A stretch of DNA of 5,820 bases, from positions 1 to 5,820 of the forward strand of contig DASWIP010000028.1 in NCBI GenBank assembly GCA_036397635.1. The letters run 5' to 3'. Of this stretch, positions 1 through 4,931 are shown in pieces. The translations under genes were made by a program, and so were the position numbers. Position 1 is the stretch's first letter. Every line of letters starts with the position of its first letter. The notes below the pieces were generated by a model, which was not told where the DNA came from, ran no database searches, and saw only the letters and a program-made list of their open reading frames with translations. This stretch comes from DASWIP01 sp036397635 (GTDB lineage: Bacteria > Actinomycetota > AC-67).

Positions 1-1
1 G

Positions 2-1159
2 GGCGTGCTCACCCACGAGCCGGGCATGTACCCGCGGCGGGCGATCCTGGACGACGCGCGCCATCACGGGATCCCGATCCTGCCGCTGGACGCCAACCGA
101 TCCGAGCATCACTACACGGTCGAGTCGCTGCCGGACGGAGGCGGGCTGGGGCTCCGGATGGGGTTGATGCACGTGGAGGGGATCTCGGATGCCGAGAGCG
201 GGTCGATCCTTCAGGCACGCGCTGCTCGCCCGTTCGAAGGACTGGGCGACTTCTGCCGGCGGACGCACGTGTCGCGGCCCGTGGTCGAGCACCTGATCCA
301 CGCCGGCGCGTTCGACGCGTTTGGTGGCCGGCGGGACCTGCTGCTGCACGTGGTGGATCTGTGGGAGGCGCGGCGGCCGAAGCCCGAACCGGCTCAGCAA
401 ACTCTCGGCGTGGTCGAGACGCCGGCGTCGTGGGGGCTGCGCGCCTACAGCGATGCCGAGAAGGTGCGCGCCGAGCTGGAGGTGGTCGGTATGGATGTCT
501 CGCGGCACCTGGTGTCGTTCTACGGGCCGGTGCTCGAGGCGGTGCGCGCGACGCGCTCAACCAGCCTGCGGCGGCACCGCCAGGGCGCGCGCGTGATGGT
601 CGCCGGGGTGAAGGTCGCTTCGCAGACGCCGGCGGTGCGGTCGGGGCAGCGGATCATCTTCGTGACCCTCGACGACGGCGCGGGGCTGACCGATGCCACG
701 GTCTTCGAGAGCGTGCAGGAGCAGTGCGCGTGGACGGTGTTCCACTCGTGGCTGATGGTGATCCGAGGGACGCTGCACCGCACGGGCGCCCGCGGTGTCT
801 CGATCAACTGCGAGCGAGCCTGGGATCTCGCCGAGCTGGCGCGCGCACACGCCGCCGGGACCCTGGACATCGAGGAGCTGTGGACCGAGGGTGTCGCCGG
901 GATCGAGGCGGCCGAGGCCGAGCGACGGCGCACGCGAAGCGGCCGGCGGGCTGCAGCCCCGGCCGGGGTGAACCCGATGGTGCCGCTGGGCGAGCGCGCG
1001 CCCAAGGACCGGCCGCGGTCGGGGGAGCAGGAAGTCATGCCGCGCGCGCCGGCCGCCGCCCTGCCGCTGAAGAAGGTCGATCCCGCCGAGCCGCCGCGTC
1101 CGGCCGAGGAGGCGCCGCGTAAGCTCTGGCATGCCTCGGGCGGATCGGCCGGGACCTAG
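2..1159 (+). CDS. dnaE: DNA polymerase III alpha subunit, DnaE/DnaE2-like, C-terminal part (5' end outside window)
   Basis: This is the C-terminal third of a family C replicative-type polymerase; the PHP, palm and finger domains lie upstream of the window. The frame is open from the first codon. Counting from the GTG at base 5, residues 1-40 (GMYPRRAILDDARHHGI, then LDANRSEHHYTVE) match the fingers region after the palm. Residues about 74-116 are the helix-hairpin-helix part. Residues about 195-275 are an OB-fold (VMVAGVKVASQTP, then FVTLDDGAGLTDATVF). Residues about 305-384 are an Ala/Pro/Arg/Glu-rich, probably disordered tail ending KLWHASGGSAGT. The wording of the fingers segment and the dinB neighbour suggest the non-essential, error-prone-like actinobacterial DnaE class rather than the main replicase, but DnaE1 cannot be excluded without the missing N-terminus. 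The TAG stop at 1157-1159 overlaps the Shine-Dalgarno sequence of the next start. The family and domains are recognised from sequence; the mutagenic role is inferred from context. Confidence 0.88.
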   Translation, partial: GVLTHEPGMYPRRAILDDARHHGIPILPLDANRSEHHYTVESLPDGGGLGLRMGLMHVEGISDAESGSILQARAARPFEGLGDFCRRTHVSRPVVEHLIHAGAFDAFGGRRDLLLHVVDLWEARRPKPEPAQQTLGVVETPASWGLRAYSDAEKVRAELEVVGMDVSRHLVSFYGPVLEAVRATRSTSLRRHRQGARVMVAGVKVASQTPAVRSGQRIIFVTLDDGAGLTDATVFESVQEQCAWTVFHSWLMVIRGTLHRTGARGVSINCERAWDLAELARAHAAGTLDIEELWTEGVAGIEAAEAERRRTRSGRRAAAPAGVNPMVPLGERAPKDRPRSGEQEVMPRAPAAALPLKKVDPAEPPRPAEEAPRKLWHASGGSAGT

Positions 1160-1167
1160 GGAGGAGG
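1158..1167 (+). promoter_or_regulatory. strong Shine-Dalgarno sequence not in frame with dinB
   Basis: AGGGAGGAGG is complementary to the 3' end of 16S rRNA and ideally placed for ATG 1174. The dinB start at 1203 has only a weak AGGT at 1190-1193. This site therefore bears on which start is used at the dnaE-dinB junction. Confidence 0.6.
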
Positions 1168-1173
1168 ACGGGC

Positions 1174-1206
1174 ATGGCCGTTGGGTTCCAGGTCACCGGC
1201 AGATGA
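1174..1206 (+). CDS. possible 10-aa minicistron (MAVGFQVTGR) coupling dnaE to dinB
   Basis: The very purine-rich AGGGAGGAGG at 1158-1167, starting inside the dnaE stop, is the best ribosome binding site in the dnaE-dinB junction. It is spaced 6 bases from ATG 1174, which is not in the dinB frame. Ten codons (MAVGFQVTGR) lead to TGA at 1204-1206, which shares ATGA with the dinB start at 1203. Stop/start overlaps of this kind are a known arrangement for translational coupling. The peptide resembles nothing I recognise and probably acts, if at all, through being translated. The alternative is that it is chance and dinB is read from ATG 1131 or directly from 1203. Confidence 0.4.
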   Translation: MAVGFQVTGR

Positions 1207-2405
1207 AGCCACGCCCATCAGAATCGATCCTGCACGTCGACATGGACGCGTTCTATGCCGCGGTGGAGGTGCGCGAGGATCCGTCGCTCGCCGGCAAGCC
1301 GGTGGCGGTGGGCGGGGGAGGCGCGCGCGGGGTCGTGATGGCGGCCTCGTACGAGGCACGCGTCTACGGGGTGCACTCGGCGATGCCGGCGGTGCGGGCG
1401 CGGCGGCTGTGCCCGAACCTGGTGTTCGTCTCGCCGAGCTTCTCGCTTTACCAGACCGAGTCGGCGGCGATCCGCGAGATCTTCCTCTCCTTCACCCCGC
1501 TGGTCGAGCAGATCTCACTGGACGAGGCGTTCCTGGACGTCGCCGGCTCGGTACGGCTGTTCGGCGACCCGGTCGTCATCGCGGACAAGGTCCGCGCGCG
1601 TGTCCGTGAGGACCGGAGCCTGACCTGCTCGGTCGGGGTCGCGCCCAACAAGTTCCTGGCCAAGCTGGCCAGCGACCGGGCGAAGCCAGACGGCGTGATC
1701 CACGTTCCCGCCGGTCAGGTCCACGCGTTCCTGGACCCGCTGCCGGTGCGAGCACTCTGGGGCGTCGGCGAGCAGACCGCCGCTGCCCTCGACCGGCTCG
1801 GCGTCCGGGTCGTCTGCGACATCGGCACGCTCCCCCCGGGTGTCATGGAACGGGCATTCGGCGCGAACACGGCCGATCATCTGCTCGCTCTGGCCGCCGG
1901 CAGGGACGACCGGCCCGTCGTTCCCCACGAACCGGCCAAGCAGGTTTCCGCCGAGCAGACCTTCGACCGGGACTTGGACCGACCCGAGCACATCCGGCGC
2001 GAGCTGCTCCGCCTGGCGGACCGGGTCGCCGCCCGGTTGCGCGCCGGAGGGGTCAGCGCACGCACGGTGACCATCAAGGTGCGCTTCTCGGATTTCAGGA
2101 CCATCACCCGGTCGCGTACGCTGGAGTCGGCGACCGACGTCGCTGCCCGCCTGTACGGGTCGGCGCGAGACCTCTTCGACTCGCTCCGACTGGTCAGGCC
2201 GCGGATCAGGCTGCTGGGTGTCGCGGCAAGCGGACTGGTCTCCGGCATCGGTCCCGAGCAGCTGCGCCTCGGCGACCGTCCTGATCCATGGCGCGATGCG
2301 GACCGGGCGATCGACCGGGTGCGCGCGCGGTTCGGCCGTCAGGCGGTCGAGCATGCCGCGGTGTCCGAGCAGCGACCGCGGCCTAAGCGCCGGGGCTCGA
2401 GGTAG
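1203..2405 (+). CDS. dinB: DNA polymerase IV (Y-family translesion polymerase DinB)
   Basis: A Y-family polymerase that copies damaged DNA with low fidelity, normally recruited through the sliding clamp. With the start at ATG 1203 it has 400 residues. Residues 9-22 (ILHVDMDAFYAAVE) carry the metal-binding Asp13 and a Tyr18 at the steric-gate position that excludes ribonucleotides. Residues 105-112 (SLDEAFLD) hold the catalytic Asp107/Glu108. SVGVAPNKFLAKLASDRAKPDG and a helix-hairpin-helix thumb (RALWGVGEQTAAAL) follow, then the little-finger domain. QLRLG at 353-357 lies where a clamp-binding QLxLF motif usually sits, but it is degenerate at the last position. The active-site carboxylates are intact, so this is not a catalytically dead ImuB. 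An in-frame ATG at 1131 would add 24 unconserved residues overlapping dnaE and has no good ribosome site; 1203 places the first beta-strand normally. The crotonase gene starts 10 bases after the TAG stop. Confidence 0.95.
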   Translation: MKPRPSESILHVDMDAFYAAVEVREDPSLAGKPVAVGGGGARGVVMAASYEARVYGVHSAMPAVRARRLCPNLVFVSPSFSLYQTESAAIREIFLSFTPLVEQISLDEAFLDVAGSVRLFGDPVVIADKVRARVREDRSLTCSVGVAPNKFLAKLASDRAKPDGVIHVPAGQVHAFLDPLPVRALWGVGEQTAAALDRLGVRVVCDIGTLPPGVMERAFGANTADHLLALAAGRDDRPVVPHEPAKQVSAEQTFDRDLDRPEHIRRELLRLADRVAARLRAGGVSARTVTIKVRFSDFRTITRSRTLESATDVAARLYGSARDLFDSLRLVRPRIRLLGVAASGLVSGIGPEQLRLGDRPDPWRDADRAIDRVRARFGRQAVEHAAVSEQRPRPKRRGSR

Positions 2406-2415
2406 GGGGCGGGAC

Positions 2416-3189
2416 ATGGAGAAAGTGCGCTATGAGGTCGCGGACGGTGTCGCTACCGTCACGATCGCGCGGCCCGAGGTTCGCAACGCAATGGATCTGG
2501 AAGTCTTCCAGGGACTGGCGGACGCCGCCGGCCGTGCCGACGCCGACGAGGCGGTTCGAGCCGTCGTGGTCACGGGCGAGGGCCAGGCCTTCTCCAGCGG
2601 GATCGACGTCTCGATCTTCGCCGAAGGGCTCGCTTCGCAGCGCCCGATCGACATCGGTTCGCTGCAGCGCTCGTACACCTCGTTCGAGCGCTGCTCGAAG
2701 CCGGTGATCGCGGCGATCCACGGCGCAGCCTTCGGGGGAGGGATCCAGCTCGCGCTGGCATGCGACCTGCGAGTCGCCGCCGCCGACGCCGAGCTGAGCG
2801 TGATGGAAACCCGGTGGGGGATCATCCCGGACCTGGGCGCCATCCATCGGCTCCCCCGCATCATCGGGATCGGGCGGGCGAAGGACATGCTGCTCACCGG
2901 GCGCCGCGTCCCGGCCGAGGAGGCGTTGCAGCTCGGGCTGGTCAATCGGGTCGTCCCGGCCGATCAGGACGTCAAGGAGGCGACCGAGTGGGCGCGCGAA
3001 CTCGCAGCCGGGCCGCCGCTGGCGCTCGCGCGGATCAAGCGCCTGGTCGGTGCAGCCTTCGACGTCACGATCGACGCAGGGCTGGAACGTGAAGCCAGCG
3101 CCCAGCGACCCGTCCTGGCATCGGACGACTTCCGCGAAGCGGTCACCGCGCGCATGGAGAAGCGGGAACCGAGGTATCGAAACACCTAA
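2416..3189 (+). CDS. crotonase-fold enoyl-CoA hydratase/isomerase family protein
   Basis: A 257-residue cytosolic protein of the crotonase superfamily, acting on acyl-CoA thioesters. The two oxyanion-hole segments are present: FSSGID at 59-64 and HGAAFGGG at 102-109. ACDLRVAAADAELSV (115-129) and TGRRVPAEEALQLGLVNRVV (151-170) complete the family pattern. In rat enoyl-CoA hydratase two glutamates (Glu144, Glu164) act in hydration. Here the first position is Gln111 while the second is Glu131, and IPDLG supplies Asp139. Glu131 and Asp139 align with the Glu196/Asp204 pair of dienoyl-CoA isomerase, so isomerisation fits better than hydration; this functional reading is inference. ATG 2416 is preceded by AGGGGG (2404-2409), which overlaps the dinB stop, making co-transcription with dinB likely. 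Longer in-frame starts lie inside dinB and are not credible. The final codons and stop lie within the first copy of a 19-bp direct repeat. Confidence 0.9.
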   Translation: MEKVRYEVADGVATVTIARPEVRNAMDLEVFQGLADAAGRADADEAVRAVVVTGEGQAFSSGIDVSIFAEGLASQRPIDIGSLQRSYTSFERCSKPVIAAIHGAAFGGGIQLALACDLRVAAADAELSVMETRWGIIPDLGAIHRLPRIIGIGRAKDMLLTGRRVPAEEALQLGLVNRVVPADQDVKEATEWARELAAGPPLALARIKRLVGAAFDVTIDAGLEREASAQRPVLASDDFREAVTARMEKREPRYRNT

Positions 3190-3211
3190 AGAGAGGTATC
3201 GAAACACCTAA
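3171..3211. repeat. perfect 19-bp direct repeat, two copies at 22-bp period, with a partial third
   Basis: GAGGTATCGAAACACCTAA occurs at 3171-3189 and again at 3193-3211. The first copy encodes the last residues and stop of the crotonase; the second is non-coding. A degraded third beginning (AGGTCTCG, against AGGTATCG) lies at 3215-3222. Each unit has AGGT/ACCT ends in inverted orientation. The 22-bp period is about two helical turns, so bound proteins would sit on one face. The array lies about 50-90 bp upstream of the expected start of the DUF3040 transcript, consistent with tandem operators or with a local slippage duplication. Confidence 0.9.
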
Positions 3212-3226
3212 GACAGGTCTCGCTTC

Positions 3227-3256
3227 TTGTGAGCGCCGAGAGCGCCCTCCTATAAT
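3227..3256 (+). promoter_or_regulatory. sigma-70-type promoter of the DUF3040 gene
   Basis: TATAAT at 3251-3256 is a perfect -10 and stands out in this GC-rich DNA. TTGTGA at 3227-3232 is a fair -35 with an 18-bp spacer. The spacer holds GAGCGCC twice (3231-3237 and 3240-3246). Transcription would start near 3263, giving a leader of about 27 bases that contains AAGGAAGG ahead of ATG 3290. Confidence 0.75.
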
Positions 3257-3289
3257 CGGAGTGCACACCGAAGGAAGGTTCTTGGCCCT

Positions 3290-3667
3290 ATGCCGCTATC
3301 CGAGCACGAGCAACGGATCCTCGACGAGATCGAGCGACGCCTCGCCGAAGAGGATCCGAAGTTCGCGCGCACGTCCACCAAGTCGACACCTCGAGGGATC
3401 GCGGTCTCTCGGTTCAAGCGCGCCTCGCTCGGATTCATCGTGGGAATGGGTTTGCTCCTGGCCGGACTCGTCGCCGGCGGTCAGCTGATCCTCGTGTTCG
3501 GGCTCGGGGCCTTCGTGGTGATGCTGATGTCCGTGCTCGCGCTCGCGCGCGCTGCTCGCGACATGGGGAGCAGCCTGCTGACGAAGGATCGCGCACAGGG
3601 AACCTGGTTCGATCGGTTCGAGGAGCGCTGGCGTAAACGTTTCGAGCGCCCGAACGACGGCTCGTAA
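3290..3667 (+). CDS. DUF3040 family small membrane protein
   Basis: A 125-residue protein of the actinobacterial DUF3040 family, of unknown biochemical function. The opening MPLSEHEQRILDEIERRLAEEDP is the family signature and fixes the start at ATG 3290. AAGGAAGG at 3271-3278 could serve as its ribosome site, though the spacing is long. Two adjacent hydrophobic segments, about 48-64 (FIVGMGLLLAGLVAGG) and about 65-88 (LILVFGLGAFVVMLMSVLAL), suggest a membrane hairpin with both ends in the cytoplasm. The C-terminus is charged (WFDRFEERWRKRFERP) and probably amphipathic. As I recall, M. tuberculosis has a DUF3040 gene (Rv2169c) close to mraZ, so position near the division cluster is a shared trait. 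Here four features (merR-like, HNH, HAD, intergenic) intervene before mraZ. It has its own promoter and the repeat array upstream. Confidence 0.9.
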   Translation: MPLSEHEQRILDEIERRLAEEDPKFARTSTKSTPRGIAVSRFKRASLGFIVGMGLLLAGLVAGGQLILVFGLGAFVVMLMSVLALARAARDMGSSLLTKDRAQGTWFDRFEERWRKRFERPNDGS

Positions 3668-3684
3668 CGCCCTTCCAGGCAACC

Positions 3685-3696
3685 TTTTCGAGAAAA
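3685..3696. repeat. short inverted repeat TTTTC-GA-GAAAA
   Basis: Five-base arms around a two-base centre lie 17 bases after the DUF3040 stop, in a patch unusually rich in A and T. It may be an operator or a weak transcription end signal. It is short enough that chance is possible. Confidence 0.35.
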
Positions 3697-3710
3697 CGCC
3701 CCTGCCAGTC

Positions 3711-3740
3711 TTGCGCGAGCAAGTCCCTGTGGCGTACAAA
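3711..3740 (+). promoter_or_regulatory. candidate promoter for the MerR-like gene
   Basis: TTGCGC (3711-3716) and TACAAA (3735-3740), 18 bp apart, give a weak sigma-70-like match with a start near 3747. If real, translation cannot begin at TTG 3711 or GTG 3729, and TTG 3801 becomes the start. The TTGCGC would also be the codon pair of the longer reading frame, so both cannot hold. Confidence 0.35.
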
Positions 3741-3754
3741 GGAAGTCCACTTCC
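3741..3754. promoter_or_regulatory. perfect 14-bp palindrome GGAAGT-CC-ACTTCC, candidate operator
   Basis: Six-base arms flank a two-base centre, directly after the candidate -10 and over the expected transcription start. It lies just upstream of a gene for a DNA-binding regulator, which is the usual place for an autoregulatory site. Binding by this regulator is inferred, not shown. Confidence 0.45.
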
Positions 3755-3800
3755 CCCTGAGTCGTCAGCGGTTACCTCCGACCGGCAAAGGGCCCGAACC

Positions 3801-4322
3801 TTGGACGGATTCACGTCACATCAAGCTGCTCGTTTCACCGGATGCACCGGCAATCAACTCCGCTATTGGGACAAGATCAACCTCGTCAAGCCGTCGGTTC
3901 AAACGACGCGTGGTCGTCCCGGCGTCCGGCGGCTGTATTCGTTCCGTGACTTGGTCGAGTTGCGTGTCGTCAAGTCGTTGCTCGACGGAGGCATGTCCTT
4001 GCAGCGCGTGCGCCGCGCGTTCTCCTACCTCCGTGATCACGCGAGCCTGGAGGAACACCTTTCCAGCACCAAGCTCGTGACCGACGGCCACAGCATCTTC
4101 AAGATCTGCAAGAACGACGGTGAGATCCTCGATGCGCTCCGTCAGGGCCAGATGACTTTCTTCGTCGCCATCGACCGGCTCGCCGATGAGGTCGATCAGG
4201 GCGTCAGCGACTTCCTGCGCGACCGCGACCAATTCATCAGGGTGCTTCGAACCGCGGAGGCCGAGCTCGAGGATGAGGTCGAGCCGGGCGCGCGCCGGCG
4301 TCGCCGTCGCGCCGCGCGGTAA
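3801..4322 (+). CDS. MerR-like transcriptional regulator (Rv1828-type)
   Basis: A DNA-binding regulator with an N-terminal winged helix-turn-helix: GFTSHQAARFTGCTGNQLRYWD at 3-24, then a basic wing and the MerR-typical RRLYSFRDLVELRVVKSLLDGG at 43-64 and MSLQRVRRAF at 65-74. The C-terminal part (KLVTDGHSIFKICKNDGEILDALRQGQMTFFVAID) resembles the second domain of the mycobacterial Rv1828 group, which differs from metal-sensing MerR proteins; I see no metal-binding cysteine cluster. The end is Arg-rich (ARRRRRRAAR). The frame is open further upstream with TTG 3711 (203 residues) or GTG 3729. I prefer TTG 3801 (173 residues), because the homology begins there, AAAGGG at 3785-3790 can serve as ribosome site, and the upstream part looks regulatory. 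Of the first 40 codons 16 end in A or T, against 7 of 40 in dinB. The effector and targets are unknown. Confidence 0.85.
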   Translation: MDGFTSHQAARFTGCTGNQLRYWDKINLVKPSVQTTRGRPGVRRLYSFRDLVELRVVKSLLDGGMSLQRVRRAFSYLRDHASLEEHLSSTKLVTDGHSIFKICKNDGEILDALRQGQMTFFVAIDRLADEVDQGVSDFLRDRDQFIRVLRTAEAELEDEVEPGARRRRRRAAR

Positions 4323-4333
4323 CGGTCCGACGC

Positions 4334-4366
4334 ATAGAGGACGCGCGGGTCCCGCGCGTCCTCTAT
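4334..4366 (+). terminator. perfect 16-bp inverted repeat, terminator-like hairpin after the MerR-like gene
   Basis: ATAGAGGACGCGCGGG and its exact complement flank a single T at 4350. In RNA this gives a stem of 15 pairs with a GUC loop, very stable and largely GC. It begins 12 bases after the regulator's TAA. Only a short T run follows (ACTTTCC), so it is a weak-tail intrinsic terminator, a form reported from high-GC actinobacteria. The outer bases of its 3' arm also form part of the TATACT -10 element of the next gene. Confidence 0.75.
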
Positions 4367-4369
4367 ACT
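4364..4369 (+). promoter_or_regulatory. candidate -10 element TATACT of the HNH gene
   Basis: TATACT matches the -10 consensus at five of six bases and would start a transcript near 4376, about 32 bases before TTG 4408. No acceptable -35 is seen, because that position falls in the GC-rich hairpin. Any promoter here would be activator-dependent or weak. Confidence 0.4.
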
Positions 4370-4394
4370 TTCCGCAGCCATGCGGCTGTGTGGC

Positions 4395-4400
4395 GGAGGA
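4395..4400 (+). promoter_or_regulatory. ribosome binding site deciding the TTG start of the HNH gene
   Basis: GGAGGA lies seven bases before TTG 4408. No other in-frame start (GTG 4390 or earlier) has such a site, and the conserved family N-terminus (RALVLNATYEPL) starts two residues after this TTG. Confidence 0.75.
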
Positions 4401-4407
4401 CAGACCC

Positions 4408-4929
4408 TTGGGAAGAGCCCTGGTCCTCAATGCAACCTACGAGCCGCTCTGCGTGGTTTCGGCTCGCCGGGCGTTGGTGCTCGTCTTGAAACAGAAGGCC
4501 GAGTTGGTCCACCAGGACGGCGGCGCCTTCCACTCCGAACGCCTCACCCTCCCCATCCCCTCGGTGATCAGGCTTAGGTACTTCGTCAAGGTGCCTTACC
4601 GGGCGCGCGCGAGCCTCTCGCGGCGCGCCGTTTTCGTTCGAGACCACTTCCAGTGTCAGTACTGCGGATCCGGTGCCGAGAACGTCGACCACATCGTCCC
4701 CCGGTCCCGGGGCGGCGGACACACCTGGGACAATGTGGTGGCCGCGTGCCGTGCGTGCAACAACAAGAAGGAGAACCGGCTGCCGCACGAGGTGGGGATG
4801 AAGCTGCGCAGCAAGCCCACGGCGCCGCGCGAGACCGTCTGGATCACCGTTGCGGTCGGGCGGGTGGATCCCAAGTGGGAGCCCTATCTCACCGGGCTGC
4901 GCCGCGCCCCGGCCGGAGCCCAGGCGTGA
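4408..4929 (+). CDS. HNH endonuclease-fold protein
   Basis: A 173-residue protein of the HNH_5-like family common as a chromosomal gene in actinobacteria and other bacteria. The N-terminal region (RALVLNATYEPLCVVSARRALVLVL) is the usual opening of this family. The nuclease fold spans about 74-125. Cys83/Cys86 (CQYC) and Cys114/Cys117 (CRAC) are the structural zinc ligands. Asp94-His95 (VDHIVPRSRGG) supplies the catalytic histidine, and Asn109 (TWDNVVAAC) the middle residue. The third position is Asn119 (CNNKK) instead of His, a variant I believe occurs in this family. No restriction methylase or phage gene is nearby, so a defence or homing role is not supported. The cellular function is unknown; nucleic-acid nicking is inferred from the fold. 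The TTG start at 4408 is set by GGAGGA. The gene runs convergently into the HAD gene with two bases between the stops. Confidence 0.88.
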   Translation: MGRALVLNATYEPLCVVSARRALVLVLKQKAELVHQDGGAFHSERLTLPIPSVIRLRYFVKVPYRARASLSRRAVFVRDHFQCQYCGSGAENVDHIVPRSRGGGHTWDNVVAACRACNNKKENRLPHEVGMKLRSKPTAPRETVWITVAVGRVDPKWEPYLTGLRRAPAGAQA

Positions 4930-4931
4930 GG

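Noticed and set aside
9..1132. Long minus-strand open frames opposite dnaE
   Set aside because: They are antisense shadows of a GC-rich gene: Arg/Pro/Ala-rich translations without recognisable motifs, while the plus frame carries clear DnaE domains.
1131..1202. N-terminal extension of DinB from ATG 1131
   Set aside because: The 24 extra residues are Pro/Gly/Arg-rich, overlap dnaE and lack a ribosome site; DinB proteins normally begin close to the HVDMDAF strand.
1515..2417. 300-codon minus-strand open frame opposite dinB
   Set aside because: DinB is unambiguous in the plus strand; the antisense translation has no family features and mirrors the codon bias of dinB.
2383..3207. 274-codon minus-strand open frame opposite the crotonase
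   Set aside because: Antisense shadow; no known motif, and the plus-strand protein matches the crotonase family throughout.
3171..3211. CRISPR-like array
   Set aside because: Only two full copies with a three-base gap between them; no spacer-length intervals and no cas genes.
3171..3211. LexA/SOS box in the tandem repeat
   Set aside because: The unit contains TCGAAA but not the GAACNNNNGTTC-type symmetry of actinobacterial LexA sites.
3530..3565. GCGCTCGCGCTCGCGCGCG run inside the DUF3040 gene
   Set aside because: It is explained by Ala/Leu/Arg codons of a GC-rich membrane segment; no separate repeat function is supported.
4334..4366. Terminal inverted repeat of a mobile element
   Set aside because: The arms are separated by one base and no transposase lies nearby; position after a stop codon fits a terminator.
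4186..4407. Extension of the HNH protein into the regulator gene
   Set aside because: It would read through the regulator's 3' end and the hairpin, and TTG 4408 has an excellent ribosome site exactly at the conserved N-terminus.
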